Shown here: positions 10,547-19,588 of the stretch, in pieces
Layout of the letters: the number at the start of each line of letters is the position of its first letter
Numbering within the stretch: position 1 is the first letter of the stretch
Origin: Pseudomonas sp. PDNC002
Lineage (GTDB): Bacteria; Pseudomonadota; Gammaproteobacteria; Pseudomonadales; Pseudomonadaceae
Assembly (NCBI RefSeq): GCF_016919445.1
Contig: NZ_CP070356.1
Span: 4,157,502 to 4,221,501 of the forward strand
Length of the DNA: 64,000 nt
Direction: 5' to 3'
The notes under the pieces: model-generated
Seen by the model: only the letters and a program-made list of their open reading frames with translations
Told to the model about the DNA's origin: nothing
Databases searched by the model: none
Position numbers and translations under genes: made by a program

Positions 10547-11335
10547 ATGAACCTGCATCTTTCCGACAAGCTCGCCCTGGTCAGCGGTTCGACCAAGGGC
10601 ATCGGTTTCGCCATCGCCCAAGGCCTGGCCCGCGAAGGGGCAAACGTCATCATCAATGGCCGCAGCCAGGGCTCGGTGGACGAAGCACTGAACCGGCTGC
10701 GCGCGGGACAGGCGGACGCCAAGGTGGAAGGCTTCGCCGGTGACCTGTCGGACCCGCAGCAGATCGCCGCGCTGGTACAGCGTTTCCCGGCGGTGGACGT
10801 GCTGGTGAACAACCTGGGCATCTTCGATCCCAAGCCCTTCGAGGACATCCCAGATGAAGACTGGGTGCGTTTCCTCGACGTCAACCTGCTTTCCGGAGTA
10901 CGCCTGTCCCGCGCCTACCTGCCGGGCATGAAGCAGAAGAACTGGGGGCGCGTCGTGTTCATCAGCAGCGAAAGCGGCTTGGTGATCCCCGTGGAAATGA
11001 TCCATTACGGCGTCACCAAGACGGCCCAGCTCAGCCTGTCCCGCGGGCTGGCGGAAACCTGCGTCGGCACCGGGGTGACGGTGAACGCGGTACTGCCGGG
11101 GCCGACCGCGTCCGAAGGCGTCAGTGAGTTCGTCGACAAGCTGTCCGGCGGCCAGCCGTTCGAGGAGTTCGAGGCGGAGTTCTTCCGCAGCGCACGGCCC
11201 AGTTCACTGCTGCAGCGCTTCGCGCGCCCGGAGGAGGTGGCCAACCTGGTGGTCTACGTCTGTTCCGAAGCGTCCTCCGCCACCAATGGCGCGGCGCTGC
11301 GGGTGGACGGCGGCGTGGTGCGCTCGCCGTTCTGA
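10547..11335 (+). CDS. SDR-family oxidoreductase
   Basis: A 262-aa classical short-chain dehydrogenase/reductase: cofactor loop GSTKGIG at residues 14-20, NNLG near residue 88, catalytic Ser in ISSES near residue 142 and YGVTK (Tyr/Lys) near residue 153, with the usual C-terminal RVDGG. NRS-type residues after strand 2 (INGRSQ) suggest NADP(H), an inference. A GGAGACACGC sequence precedes the ATG. The 237 bases upstream (10310-10546) contain no convincing gene or motif. Substrate unknown; the gene converges with the ABM-domain gene. Confidence 0.88.
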   Translation: MNLHLSDKLALVSGSTKGIGFAIAQGLAREGANVIINGRSQGSVDEALNRLRAGQADAKVEGFAGDLSDPQQIAALVQRFPAVDVLVNNLGIFDPKPFEDIPDEDWVRFLDVNLLSGVRLSRAYLPGMKQKNWGRVVFISSESGLVIPVEMIHYGVTKTAQLSLSRGLAETCVGTGVTVNAVLPGPTASEGVSEFVDKLSGGQPFEEFEAEFFRSARPSSLLQRFARPEEVANLVVYVCSEASSATNGAALRVDGGVVRSPF

Positions 11336-11336
11336 T

Positions 11337-11627
11337 TCAGTCGGCGCTGCGGCTCTCGAACTCCAGCCCCAGCGCCAGCTCCCCACATCCGAGCTGGCTC
11401 AGCCACTGTTGTGCCTTGGCGCCGGATAGATGCGCCTCCAGCTCGGCCTCGCTGGCCCAGCGGGTCGATACCTGCCAGCGGTCGGCGGCCAGCGCCCGCA
11501 GCTCGCCGGACTGGCAGCCGGGCTGCCGACGTACCTGTTCCAGCAGCTCACCCAGATAGGAACCCAGCGCGGTAGCCTGGCCGGGGAATGCCTGGACGCG
11601 GACGATGGCAATGGCGGACGGGGACAT
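11337..11627 (-). CDS. Antibiotic biosynthesis monooxygenase (ABM) domain protein
   Basis: A 96-aa ferredoxin-like fold protein: AIAIVRVQAFPGQATAL at the N-terminus, a helix with LLEQVRRQPGC and then WQVSTRWASEAELEAHL. The pattern matches small ABM/YgiN-like dimeric proteins, whose members are quinol monooxygenases, heme-degrading enzymes or uncharacterised. Its end is one base from the SDR stop in convergent orientation. A good AAGGAG ribosome site lies upstream of the start. Activity cannot be assigned. Confidence 0.75.
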   Translation of the reverse strand: MSPSAIAIVRVQAFPGQATALGSYLGELLEQVRRQPGCQSGELRALAADRWQVSTRWASEAELEAHLSGAKAQQWLSQLGCGELALGLEFESRSAD

Positions 11628-11823
11628 GGCGAGGCTCCTTTCTGCTGGCCGGATGAGGGGCCATTGGGCGCTGACGGTGCAATCCGGTAAAGGCCGGAAC
11701 CAGCTTTCAAAACCGATGCTGAAAGGTTAAGGGCGCACCGCCTGCGCTTGAACCGCCAATTCCGGGGAAAACTCGCTGGCCAATTCCTACCCACTCCTGC
11801 CTGATCGGTCCGTGCTTGGGTCA

Positions 11824-11998
11824 GCCCTCCCCCTAACCCTGGCTGCGCGCCCCGCTCAGAGAGAGAGGGGACCGTACGGTGCAGGATGACACTCCAGCGT
11901 CAACCGGCACGATCAGCTCCCTCTCCCTGGGGAGAGGGCTGGGGTGAGGGGAAAGCATCGGCACGGGCTTCCCGAGAAAGACGGTTGCTCCTACGCCC
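11824..11998. repeat. Composite palindromic repeat, copy 1
   Basis: This occupies the gene-free stretch 11628-12019. Two GC-rich arms of the CCCTCTCCC/GGGAGAGGG type (about 11824-11872 and 11915-11951) flank a spacer containing TGCAGGATGA and CAGCGTCA, followed by an outer arm ending in GTTGCTCCTAC. The same order of blocks recurs at 17318-17472, 52622-52770 and 54564-54716, so it is one dispersed element. Copies 1 and 6 are in the opposite orientation to copies 2 and 5. No coding potential. Confidence 0.7.
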
Positions 11999-12019
11999 CC
12001 TGGTGCTGCGCAGCGGTGC

Positions 12020-13453
12020 TCAGCCCAACTGCTGCAGCAGGTCGCGCACCTTGTCCAGCGCCGGGTCGATGTCCAGCGTGTCGATGGCGCCGAAGCCCAG
12101 GATCAGGCCTTCGCGCGGCGGCACGTGGTCATAGAAGGAGGCAAGCCCGTAGAGGCCGACGTCGACCTTGCGCGCCAGCTCCGCGAGCAGCGGCACCCTG
12201 ACCGGCGTGCGGCACAGCGCGGTGAGGTGAAACCCGGCCACCGAGGGCACGGTCTCCAGCCAGGGCGCGAGATCGCCCTCCAGGCGCGCCAGGATTCGTT
12301 CGCGGCGCCCGGCATAGATGCCGTGGCAGCGGCGGATATGCTTGAGCAGGTAGCCTTCGGCGATGAACTTGGAAAGCGCCCATTGCGGCAGAGTCGAGCT
12401 GTGCCAGTCGGAAATCTGCCTGGCGCGTACCAGCGCCGGGAGCAGGTTCGGTGGAGGGATCAGATAACCCAGGCGCAGCTCCGGCAGCAGCACCTTGGAG
12501 AAGGTGCCGATGTAGGCCACCACGCCGTGGCGGTCCAGGCTCTGCAGGGCATCGGTGGGCCGGCCTTCGTAGCGGAACTCGCTGTCGTAGTCGTCCTCGA
12601 TCACCAGCGCTCCCAGCTCCAGCGCTCGCGCCAGCAGCGCCTCGCGGCGTGCCGCACTCATCGGCATGCCCAGCGGGAACTGGTGCGAGGGCGTGGTGTA
12701 GATCATCCGCGTACCGTCGGGAATCAGGTCGACGCGGATGCCCTCGGCGTCCACCGGCACGCTGGCCACTTCCGCGCCCAAGGTCTGGAACAGCAGGCGC
12801 GCGGGGGTATAGCCGGGGTCCTCCATGGCCACCCGGTCGCCGGGGCGGAGCATCACCCGGGCGAGCAGGTCGAGCGCCTGTTGCGCGCCATTGCAGACGA
12901 GTACGTCGTCCAGCGTGCAGTTGACCCCACGCGCGTAGGCGATATGCCGGGCGATGCCATCGCGCAGCGGCGTGATGCCTTCGGGGCGGCTGTAATGCCC
13001 GCGGTGGCCGCTCATCTGACGCATCGCGTGGTTCACGCAGCGGCGCCATTCCTCCTGGGGAAATTGCAGCTGGGTGGAGGCACCGCCAATGAAGTCGGCG
13101 CGGGCCGTGCCCTCGTTGCCGGGATGGCTCAGGCGGGTATTGAGGTTGGCCCAGCGCTCGATGTTGTCCTGGCTGGCGAACCGTACGCCCTCGCGGCGAC
13201 GGTCCGGGCGCGCGGCGCGGGTGTTGACGAAGGTGCCGCTGCCGATCTTGCCGACCAGCACGCCTTCATAGGTGAGCTGCGCGTAGGTGTCGGAAATGGT
13301 CTTGCGCGAGATGCCCAGTTGCTCGGCCAGCAGTCGGCTGGGCGGCAGGCGCGTGCCGGGGGCGAGCCGACCGGTGTCGATGGCTTCGCGCAACTGGCGA
13401 TAGAGTTGACCGGCCAGGTCCTTCTGGCCATGGATGATCAGGTGCAGCTCCAA
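12020..13453 (-). CDS. MocR/PdxR-type GntR regulator with aminotransferase-like domain
   Basis: A TTG start at 13453 with GGAG seven bases upstream is chosen (477 aa), because upstream residues in this frame do not look like protein and would overlap the divergent gene. It has an N-terminal GntR winged helix (LPPSRLLAEQLGISRKTISD) at about residues 30-85, then a fold-type I PLP domain with VIEDDYDSEF and the PLP-lysine segment GTFSKVLLPELRLGYL. MocR proteins sense amino-acid or vitamin B6-related ligands. It is divergent from an AhpD-like gene, a common regulator-target arrangement, so control of that gene is likely. Confidence 0.88.
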   Translation of the reverse strand: MELHLIIHGQKDLAGQLYRQLREAIDTGRLAPGTRLPPSRLLAEQLGISRKTISDTYAQLTYEGVLVGKIGSGTFVNTRAARPDRRREGVRFASQDNIERWANLNTRLSHPGNEGTARADFIGGASTQLQFPQEEWRRCVNHAMRQMSGHRGHYSRPEGITPLRDGIARHIAYARGVNCTLDDVLVCNGAQQALDLLARVMLRPGDRVAMEDPGYTPARLLFQTLGAEVASVPVDAEGIRVDLIPDGTRMIYTTPSHQFPLGMPMSAARREALLARALELGALVIEDDYDSEFRYEGRPTDALQSLDRHGVVAYIGTFSKVLLPELRLGYLIPPPNLLPALVRARQISDWHSSTLPQWALSKFIAEGYLLKHIRRCHGIYAGRRERILARLEGDLAPWLETVPSVAGFHLTALCRTPVRVPLLAELARKVDVGLYGLASFYDHVPPREGLILGFGAIDTLDIDPALDKVRDLLQQLG

Positions 13454-13604
13454 GGAAAGGCTCCGGCGGCTCGGGACTGATGGGCAAGCGTAGCGCCAGG
13501 GCGAAGGGACGGTGAAGCTGCGTGGTGGAAAAATTCCGAATTGGTCACCCGGCGGCGCAATCCCGGCGCGCACAATGGCGCGAAGCCTTTGCAGGAGCGT
13601 CGCC

Positions 13605-14045
13605 ATGGAGCCTCGCCTGGATTACTACACCGCCTCGCCGGAAGCGCTGAAAGCGGTGTTGGCGCTGGAAGCCGCCATCTTCGAACTGTCCATCGAGAAG
13701 CCGCTGCTGGAACTGGTGCGCTTGCGTGTTTCCCAGGTGAACCACTGCGCCTTCTGCGCGGACATGCATGCGATGGAGGCGCGCCGCAATGGCGAGACCG
13801 AGCGGCGGTTGTTCGCCGTCAGTGTGTGGCGCGAGTCGCCATTCTTCAGCGAGCGTGAGCGCGCGGCGCTGGCCTGGTGCGAGGCGGTGACGCTGTTGTC
13901 CGAGTCCAAGGTGCCGCTGAACGTCTTCCAGTTCGCCCGCGAGCAGTTCAGCGAGCGCGAGCTGGTGGACCTGACCGTCGCCATTGGCGCGATCAATGTC
14001 TGGAACCGTTTGGGCGTTTCCTTCCGCCAGCAGCCGCCGGCGTAA
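13605..14045 (+). CDS. Carboxymuconolactone decarboxylase/AhpD-like protein
   Basis: ATG 13605 after CAGGAGCGTCGCC gives 146 aa. The key segment is VNHCAFCADMH near residues 45-55, the CxxC...H redox site of AhpD-like proteins, preceded by the conserved LLELVRLRVSQ helix. C-terminal helices (FSERELVDLTVAIGAINVWNRL) also fit this family. Such proteins are alkylhydroperoxidase-like or of unknown activity; MocR-linked members are common in Pseudomonas. The divergent neighbour is the MocR regulator. Confidence 0.87.
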   Translation: MEPRLDYYTASPEALKAVLALEAAIFELSIEKPLLELVRLRVSQVNHCAFCADMHAMEARRNGETERRLFAVSVWRESPFFSERERAALAWCEAVTLLSESKVPLNVFQFAREQFSERELVDLTVAIGAINVWNRLGVSFRQQPPA

Positions 14046-14063
14046 CTGGTTCGGTCATCTTTT

Positions 14064-14141
14064 GTAGGAGCGAGCTTGCTCGCGAACGGATTTACCGGCA
14101 GCCACTATGTTGATGCTGTTCGCGAGCAAGCTCGCTCCTAC
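14064..14141. repeat. REP doublet (inverted pair)
   Basis: GTAGGAGCGAGCTTGCTCGC at 14064-14083 is mirrored by GCGAGCAAGCTCGCTCCTAC at 14122-14141. This is the classic Pseudomonas REP pair (BIME). It lies between the convergent AhpD-like and MFS genes, and the 3' end of the MFS coding frame runs through it. Confidence 0.85.
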
Positions 14142-15279
14142 AGGAACCACGACGTAGTGGCAGGCAGAACAGTGCGCCCATCAGCAGCGCGCTGGCTGCG
14201 GCGGCGAGGGCAGGTATGAAGCTGCCGGTCATGCCGCGCAGGGCACTGGCGGCCAGAGGGCCGACGATCTGCCCGACACCGTAGAGCGCCGTCATGGCCG
14301 CGAGGATGTTGAAACGGACCTGACTGGCCACTGCGCGAGCGGCGGGCATGGCGATAGTCACCGTGCCCATGAAGCTGCCGCCGACGAGCACCGCGCTGCC
14401 CAGATAGAGGAAAGCGGAGTCGCCCAGCGCCGGCAGCATCACGCCCACCGCCTGGACGAAGAGGTTGAGGGCCAGCGCCACGCGGCTGCCCAGGCGCAGG
14501 TGCAGTCGGTGCCAGAGGAAGCACGAGGGCGCCGCGCCCAGACCGAACGCGGCCCAGACCTGGAGCGGATCGATGGCGCCCAGGCCGCTCTTCATCAGCA
14601 GCGGCAGGTAGGTGGCGGTGATGATGTAGCCGAACCCGGCCAGACCGTAGACCAGCAGGATGATCTGCGCGGACAGCGCCGGTGCCTGTGCTGGATTGTG
14701 CTCCGTCGAGGGTGTGGTTTTGCCTTCCGGCCGGCGCAATGCCGGAGCGGCCAGCAGCGACAGCACCAGTCCGGCCAGCGCCAGCACGCACCAGATCGCG
14801 GCGCTGCCCAGGCCGAACGTGTTGCCGGCGGCGATCAGCTCGGCGGAGAGCAGGATGCCCACGCCAACGCCGGCGAACATCATCGGCGCACCGTGGGTTT
14901 CCCCCATGCTCTGCAACAGCCATTGTGCGGCGCCGACCAGGGCCATGGCGCTGAGGACGCCGGCGAGCAGGCGCACGCCGATGGCGAACCCGGCGGGTGC
15001 CGGAATCGCCATGGCGGCCAAGGTGACCAGCGTTCCGACGAGCGCCACTATGCAGATGCGCGCGGCATGTCGCTCATGACTGCGGGCCAATAGCAGGGCG
15101 CCGAGCAGGTAGCCGGCGTAGTTCGCCGATGCAGCCAGGGAGCCGCCTGCAATGCTGAGCACGCCATCGCGCACCATCAGCGGATAGAGCCCGGTGAAGG
15201 CGAAGCGGCCGAAGCCCATGCCTACCGCCAGGATAAGGGCCGCCGAGAAGGCGGCAGGCAGACGGCGCGTGTGGTTCAT
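14092..15279 (-). CDS. YbfB/YjiJ-like MFS transporter
   Basis: ATG 15279 overlaps the stop of the LysR gene (ATGA, 15279-15276), giving 395 aa. About 12 hydrophobic segments are seen, beginning [20 protein letters not shown], with the GFGR...YPLM signature of YbfB/YjiJ-family MFS proteins, putative exporters. The last ~18 residues (from [10 protein letters not shown]) are encoded by the REP palindrome at 14064-14141, so the natural C-terminus has apparently been replaced or extended by repeat sequence. Probably cotranscribed with the LysR gene. Substrate unknown. Confidence 0.82.
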   Translation of the reverse strand: MNHTRRLPAAFSAALILAVGMGFGRFAFTGLYPLMVRDGVLSIAGGSLAASANYAGYLLGALLLARSHERHAARICIVALVGTLVTLAAMAIPAPAGFAIGVRLLAGVLSAMALVGAAQWLLQSMGETHGAPMMFAGVGVGILLSAELIAAGNTFGLGSAAIWCVLALAGLVLSLLAAPALRRPEGKTTPSTEHNPAQAPALSAQIILLVYGLAGFGYIITATYLPLLMKSGLGAIDPLQVWAAFGLGAAPSCFLWHRLHLRLGSRVALALNLFVQAVGVMLPALGDSAFLYLGSAVLVGGSFMGTVTIAMPAARAVASQVRFNILAAMTALYGVGQIVGPLAASALRGMTGSFIPALAAAASALLMGALFCLPLRRGSCRSELAREQHQHSGCR

Positions 15280-16148
15280 GGGCGGGCCTCCAGGGTTTCC
15301 CGCCAGCGCTGGAAGGCGCCGGTGGCGTAGCCTTCGCGCCAGATCAGCAGGGTATCCACTTCCACCAGCGGCACCACTTGCAGGTCCGGCATTTCCCGCT
15401 GCAGTTCCAGCACCGAGCGCGGCAGCACGCCGATGCACGATCCGGCGTTCACGCACGCGAGGATGCCGTGGTAGGAGCCCACTTCCTGCACTGCCAGCGG
15501 GGCGCCTTTCAACCAGTTTTCGGCCAACTGGCGGTAGGTACAGCCACGGCTGAAGCAGGCCAGGGTGCGGATCGTCACCTCCTCAGGCTTGTTCACCGGC
15601 GCGTGATTGCCCGGCAGCACCAGCAGCAGTTCTTCTCGGAATACCGGTTCGGCGCGCAGGCCGCGTTCCAGCCTGGATTCGAAGCCGGGCTCGGTGTGGA
15701 GGATGTCCGGATGGGCGATCAGCGCGCAGTCCAACTGGCGGTTCAGCACTTCGCCCAGCAGCCTCTGGCTGTGTCCGGTGCTCACATGCAGTTCCACCTC
15801 CGGGTAGGCGCGGTGGAAGCGCGCCAGCGGTTCGGGCAGGCGGCTGGCGGCGCTGGCTTCCATGCTGCCCAGGCGCAGGCTGCCGGTGGCGCTGTCCGGG
15901 TGCAGCGACTGCCGTGCCTCGCCGGCCAGGGCCAGCAATTGCTCGGCGTAGCGGAGGAATTCCCGGCCCTGGTCAGTCAGCGTCATGCGCTTGCCGTCGC
16001 GCAGGAAAAGCGCCGCGCCAAGATCGTCTTCGAGCTGGCGGATGCGTGTAGTGACGTTGGATTGCACGCGTTGCAGACGGGCGGCGGCACGGGTGACGCT
16101 TTGTTCCTCGGCCACGCAGCGGAAGATTTCCAGGCTGGAGAGGTCCAT
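15276..16148 (-). CDS. LysR-family transcriptional regulator
   Basis: A 290-aa LysR protein: N-terminal winged helix ([21 protein letters not shown], residues about 5-25, with [21 protein letters not shown] following) and a periplasmic-binding-like effector domain. It is divergent from a nitronate monooxygenase gene across a 113-bp spacer that contains a strong dyad (16163-16190) and is followed by an overlapping MFS gene. Autoregulation and control of both flanking genes is inferred from this layout. Confidence 0.9.
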   Translation of the reverse strand: MDLSSLEIFRCVAEEQSVTRAAARLQRVQSNVTTRIRQLEDDLGAALFLRDGKRMTLTDQGREFLRYAEQLLALAGEARQSLHPDSATGSLRLGSMEASAASRLPEPLARFHRAYPEVELHVSTGHSQRLLGEVLNRQLDCALIAHPDILHTEPGFESRLERGLRAEPVFREELLLVLPGNHAPVNKPEEVTIRTLACFSRGCTYRQLAENWLKGAPLAVQEVGSYHGILACVNAGSCIGVLPRSVLELQREMPDLQVVPLVEVDTLLIWREGYATGAFQRWRETLEARP

Positions 16149-16162
16149 AAAGTATCTTCAAG

Positions 16163-16190
16163 AGAGAATATGTTGCGATGAATATTCTCT
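16163..16190. promoter_or_regulatory. Dyad operator in LysR / nitronate monooxygenase intergene
   Basis: AGAGAATAT (16163-16171) and its exact inverse ATATTCTCT (16182-16190) are separated by 10 bases. The site lies between the divergent LysR and nitronate monooxygenase starts, as expected for a LysR-type operator (dyad of the T-N(11-12)-A kind). It is AT-rich against a very GC-rich background. Confidence 0.65.
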
Positions 16191-16261
16191 TTATGAGATT
16201 TTAAGTCAAGCAATAGCGGCCAAGCGGCGATTTCGCCGGCCCAGACGACGAGGACCCCGTC

Positions 16262-17320
16262 ATGCGCATCACCGAACTGCTCGGCATCCAGCACCCCATC
16301 ATCCAGGCGCCTATGGTTGGCGTGTCCACCCCGGCGCTGGCCGCGGCGGTGTCCAATGCCGGTGGCCTGGGGTCCATTGGCCTGGGCGCAAGTAACGTGA
16401 CACAGGCCAGGGCGCTGCTGGAGCAGACCCGCGCACTGACCGACAAGCCGCTCAACCTCAACCTGTTCTGCCACCGCCCGGCCATCGCCGATCCAGCGCG
16501 CGAAGCCGCCTGGTTGGAGCACCTGCGCCCACTGTTCGCCGAGTTCGATGCGCAGCCGCCACAGCAGATCACCGAGATCTACCGCAGCTTCCTGGCCGAT
16601 CCGGACATGCTGGAGTTCCTCATCGAGGCGCGCCCAGCTGTGGTCAGCTTCCACTTCGGCTTGCCGCCGCAGAGCTGGATCGACCGCCTGAAAGCCGCCG
16701 GCATCCGTCTGCTGGCCACCGCCACCTGCCTGGAGGAAGGCCGTGCCATCGAGGCGGCGGGCATCGACGCGATCGTCGCTCAGGGCTATGAAGCCGGTGG
16801 TCACCGGGGCGTGTTCGAGCCGGAGAAGGACGCGCGTATCGGCACCTTCGCGCTGGTCCGCACGCTGGTGAAAGGCACCGGCCTGCCGGTGATTGCGGCC
16901 GGCGGAGTCATGGATGGGCAGGGCATGCGTGCGGTGTTCGAACTGGGCGCGCAAGCCGTGCAGATGGGCACGGCGTTCATCTCTGCCGACGAATCCTCGG
17001 CCAACGCCGCATTCAAGGCGGCGCTGCGCGGTGAGCGAGGAGAGCGTACCGAGGTGACGGCGGCGATTTCCGGCCGCGCGGCTCGCGGGATGGTGAATCG
17101 GCTGTTCAGCGATGTCGGCAGTGCCGATGCGCCGGCGCTGCCGGACTATCCGATCACCTATGACGCGGCGAAAGCGCTGACTGCGGCAGCGACCGCCAAG
17201 GGCAACACGGACTTCGCCGTGCAATGGGCCGGGCAGGGCGCGCCGTTGTCGCGGGAGATGCCGGCGGCGGAGCTGGTGGCGACCCTCATGGCCGAGTTCC
17301 GCACCGGCGCAGACCTGTAG
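16262..17320 (+). CDS. Nitronate monooxygenase-family flavoprotein
   Basis: A 352-aa TIM-barrel FMN enzyme. Motifs: [16 protein letters not shown] at residues 10-25, [12 protein letters not shown], the phosphate-binding GYEAGGHRG near residue 175, and [11 protein letters not shown] near residue 213, all typical of class I nitronate monooxygenases (2-nitropropane dioxygenase family), which oxidise toxic propionate 3-nitronate. It is divergent from a LysR regulator with a dyad operator between, so inducible expression is likely. Exact substrate not provable from sequence. Confidence 0.87.
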   Translation: MRITELLGIQHPIIQAPMVGVSTPALAAAVSNAGGLGSIGLGASNVTQARALLEQTRALTDKPLNLNLFCHRPAIADPAREAAWLEHLRPLFAEFDAQPPQQITEIYRSFLADPDMLEFLIEARPAVVSFHFGLPPQSWIDRLKAAGIRLLATATCLEEGRAIEAAGIDAIVAQGYEAGGHRGVFEPEKDARIGTFALVRTLVKGTGLPVIAAGGVMDGQGMRAVFELGAQAVQMGTAFISADESSANAAFKAALRGERGERTEVTAAISGRAARGMVNRLFSDVGSADAPALPDYPITYDAAKALTAAATAKGNTDFAVQWAGQGAPLSREMPAAELVATLMAEFRTGADL

Positions 17321-17472
17321 GAGCAACTGCCTTCTCGGAAGGCCGTACCAACCCATGCCCTCACCCCAACCCTCTCCCGAAGGGAGAGGGGGCAGTCCTA
17401 GCCTACTGACGCCAAGGTTTCATCCTGCGCCTAACGGTCCCCTCTCCCCTGGGAGAGGGCTAGGGTGAGGGC
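17318..17472. repeat. Composite palindromic repeat, copy 2
   Basis: An outer arm GTAGGAGCAACTGCCTTC is followed by CCCTCACCCCAACCC and a CTCTCCC/GGGAGAGG hairpin, a spacer GACGCCAAGGTTTCATCC, and a second CCCTCTCCC/GGGAGAGGG arm ending in GTGAGGG. Block order and spacer match copies 5 (52622-52770) and, inverted, 1 and 6. It overlaps the nitronate monooxygenase stop. Further on, a degenerate REP (about 17490-17515) and a single arm of the GGATAACGCTGGCGCGTTA repeat (17559-17586) fill the rest of this gap. Confidence 0.7.
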
Positions 17473-17600
17473 AGGCCGAGCGCAGGGCTATCTCGTAGAG
17501 GCGGACCTTGTCCGCGAATCTCTCTTGTGAATCGCCCGTCTGTTGGCCAACTCGCGGTGGATAACGCTGGCGCGTTACGCACCCTACAAGAGCACCGGCC

Positions 17601-18494
17601 TCAACGGGCACTGATGGCGGTGGCGGGCTTCTCCCGCGGACGCCACAGCTCGGCGAGCAGCACGCCGCCCAGGATCAGCGCGCCGCCGATCAGGTGGTAG
17701 CTGGTCAACTGCTCGCCCAGCACCACGGCGGCGATGGCGGCGGTGATCACCGGCAGCAGGTTGAAGAACAGTGCCATGCGGCTCGGGCCCATGCGCGCCA
17801 CGCCCTGCATCCAGGCCAGCGCGCCGACGATGGACGCCAGCAGCCCGGCGTAGAGCACCAGCGGCAGGTTGGCAGCGCTCAGGCCGTAATGCGGCGAGGC
17901 GATATAGAGCGGCGCCAGCGCGAGGATGGCCACCAGCACTTGCAGGTAGAGCATCAGCAGCGGCGGCAGTGGCAGGTTCCACTTCTTCAGCAGTACGCCA
18001 TACACGCCGTAGGCCAGCGTGGCGACGATCATCATGCCGTCGCCCAGGTTCACACCGTGGCTGATCAGTTGCTGCGGATTGCCCTGGGTGATCACCAGCA
18101 GCACACCGCCCAGTGAGACCAGCGCCCCCAGCAGCGCAGCGAGGCTCAGCTTGTGGCGCAGCAGTACCGACGCCAGCGCGAGGGACATCAGCGGCATCAG
18201 CGACAGGATGATGCCCATGTTGGTCGCCGAGGTCAGCGCGGCGGCGTAGTAAGCCAGGCATTGATAGACGGCCATGCCGAGCAGGCCGAGGGTGACGATC
18301 TTGCCCAGGTTGGCGCGGATCACCGGCCAATGGGCGAGGGTGGCGCGCAGCAGGAAAGGAGTCAGCAACGCACCGGCCAGCAGCCAGCGGTAGAAGCCGA
18401 TCTCCGCCGGGGCGATCTGCCCTACGGCGAGCTTGTTGACGACGGTGTTGCCGGACCAGATGACCACGGCCAGCAGGGGGAACAGGTAATTCAT
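17601..18494 (-). CDS. EamA/DMT-family transporter
   Basis: A 297-aa membrane protein with about ten hydrophobic helices in two internally similar EamA halves (start NYLFPLLAVVIWSGNTVVNK; second half with VLYAGLLASIVGALAWMQGV and PVITAAIAAVVLGEQL). It is a member of the drug/metabolite transporter superfamily (YdcZ/RhaT-like exporters). The gene is divergent from an AraC-type regulator that may control it. Substrate unknown, likely an amino acid or metabolite. Confidence 0.87.
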   Translation of the reverse strand: MNYLFPLLAVVIWSGNTVVNKLAVGQIAPAEIGFYRWLLAGALLTPFLLRATLAHWPVIRANLGKIVTLGLLGMAVYQCLAYYAAALTSATNMGIILSLMPLMSLALASVLLRHKLSLAALLGALVSLGGVLLVITQGNPQQLISHGVNLGDGMMIVATLAYGVYGVLLKKWNLPLPPLLMLYLQVLVAILALAPLYIASPHYGLSAANLPLVLYAGLLASIVGALAWMQGVARMGPSRMALFFNLLPVITAAIAAVVLGEQLTSYHLIGGALILGGVLLAELWRPREKPATAISAR

Positions 18495-18538
18495 GGGATT
18501 CTTGCGGGTCTCAAAGTGACGTCGGAGTGGTTGCTTTG

Positions 18539-18683
18539 CCCCTCTCCCCAGCCCTCTCCCTGAAGGGAGAGGGAGCCGTTCGGCGCTCAGCTATTTTGCG
18601 GAGCCAGCTGGCTGGGTATATAGCCACTCGACCACTCGGGACTTCCTTTGGAGCGGGGCGCGTAGCCAGGGCTGGGGAGAGGG
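18539..18683. repeat. Composite palindromic repeat, divergent copy 3
   Basis: CCTCTCCCCAGCCCTCTCCC with its GGGAGAGGGA partner (18539-18575) and an inverted arm GCCAGGGCTGGGGAGAGGG (18665-18683) flank about 90 bases unlike the spacer of copies 1, 2, 5 and 6. It lies between the divergent EamA and AraC genes. Confidence 0.55.
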
Positions 18684-18728
18684 TGCTCCACAGATGGCAC
18701 CCATTTTCGCCTCGTCCGAATCCAGACG

Positions 18729-18734
18729 TATAAT
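18729..18734 (+). promoter_or_regulatory. Candidate -10 element for AraC gene
   Basis: TATAAT lies 33 bases before the AraC-type start codon in an otherwise GC-rich region. No clear -35 hexamer was found at the normal spacing, so activator dependence is possible. Confidence 0.4.
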
Positions 18735-18766
18735 GAAAAACGGACAATCCACCCCGGCTTTCGGAC

Positions 18767-19567
18767 ATGACCCGCGTACTGCCGCTCCCGCTTCCCGACA
18801 CTGACCGGCTGCCCGCCGACCTCTACTTCCGCTACGACGAATTCGACGCTGGCACCCATTCGCCCAGCCATCGCCACGCCTGGGGCCAGCTCAACTATGC
18901 GTCCCACGGTGTGATGGAGCTGGAGGTGGACGGCCAGCGCTTCCTCTCGCCGCCGCAGTACGCCGTGTGGGTGCCGCCGGGGCGCGAGCACAGTTGCTAT
19001 AACCGCCAGGCCATCGTCTACCGCTCGCTGTACGTGTCCGCCGAACTGGCGCGCAAGCTGCCGCAGAACCCCTGCACCCTGGCGATCAGCGACATCCTCA
19101 AGGCGATCCTTTCCGACTTCGCCGCACGAGAGGTGAACATCCCGCAGAGCGCGGCGGATCAGCGCCTGGCCGAAGTGGTGATGGACCAGTTGCAGGCCGC
19201 GCAGCCCCACGACGATTACCTGCCTTACGCCAGAGGCGGCGCGCTGGGTGAAGTGCTGGCCACGCTGCAGGCCGAGCCCGGCGACAACCGCACGCTCGCG
19301 CAATGGGCCGAACGCGTGCATAGCACCGAGCGCACCCTGGCGCGGGCCTGCCAGCGGGAGTTGGGAATGTCATTCGGCGAGTGGCGCCAGCGCCTGCGGT
19401 TTCTTGCCGCCATCGAGGCACTGGCATCGGGGGAAGGGGTACAGCAGATCGCCTTTAACCTGGGCTACAGCAGCCCTTCGGCGTTCATCGCGATGTTCCG
19501 GCGGCTGTCAGGTACTACGCCGGAGCAGTATCGCTCGACCTTCCGCGCCCTGGCGGCGGAAGGTTGA
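18767..19567 (+). CDS. AraC-family transcriptional regulator
   Basis: A 266-aa protein with an N-terminal cupin (HSPSHRHAWGQLNYASHGVM and WVPPGREHS) and C-terminal paired AraC HTHs (TLAQWAERVHSTERTLARAC and the conserved IAFNLGYSSPSAFIAMFRR...TPEQYR) at about residues 165-262. It is divergent from the EamA exporter gene, a typical regulator-exporter pair. It converges with the sigma-factor gene, 21 bases apart, and is unlikely to belong to the siderophore locus. Confidence 0.9.
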   Translation: MTRVLPLPLPDTDRLPADLYFRYDEFDAGTHSPSHRHAWGQLNYASHGVMELEVDGQRFLSPPQYAVWVPPGREHSCYNRQAIVYRSLYVSAELARKLPQNPCTLAISDILKAILSDFAAREVNIPQSAADQRLAEVVMDQLQAAQPHDDYLPYARGGALGEVLATLQAEPGDNRTLAQWAERVHSTERTLARACQRELGMSFGEWRQRLRFLAAIEALASGEGVQQIAFNLGYSSPSAFIAMFRRLSGTTPEQYRSTFRALAAEG

Positions 19568-19588
19568 GGCGGCTTTCCAGGAAACTGC

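Noticed and set aside
17341-17600. Possible small genes or ncRNA in repeat-filled gaps
   Set aside because: The gaps are accounted for by composite repeats and REP arms; no conserved promoter, ribosome site or protein-like frame is seen.
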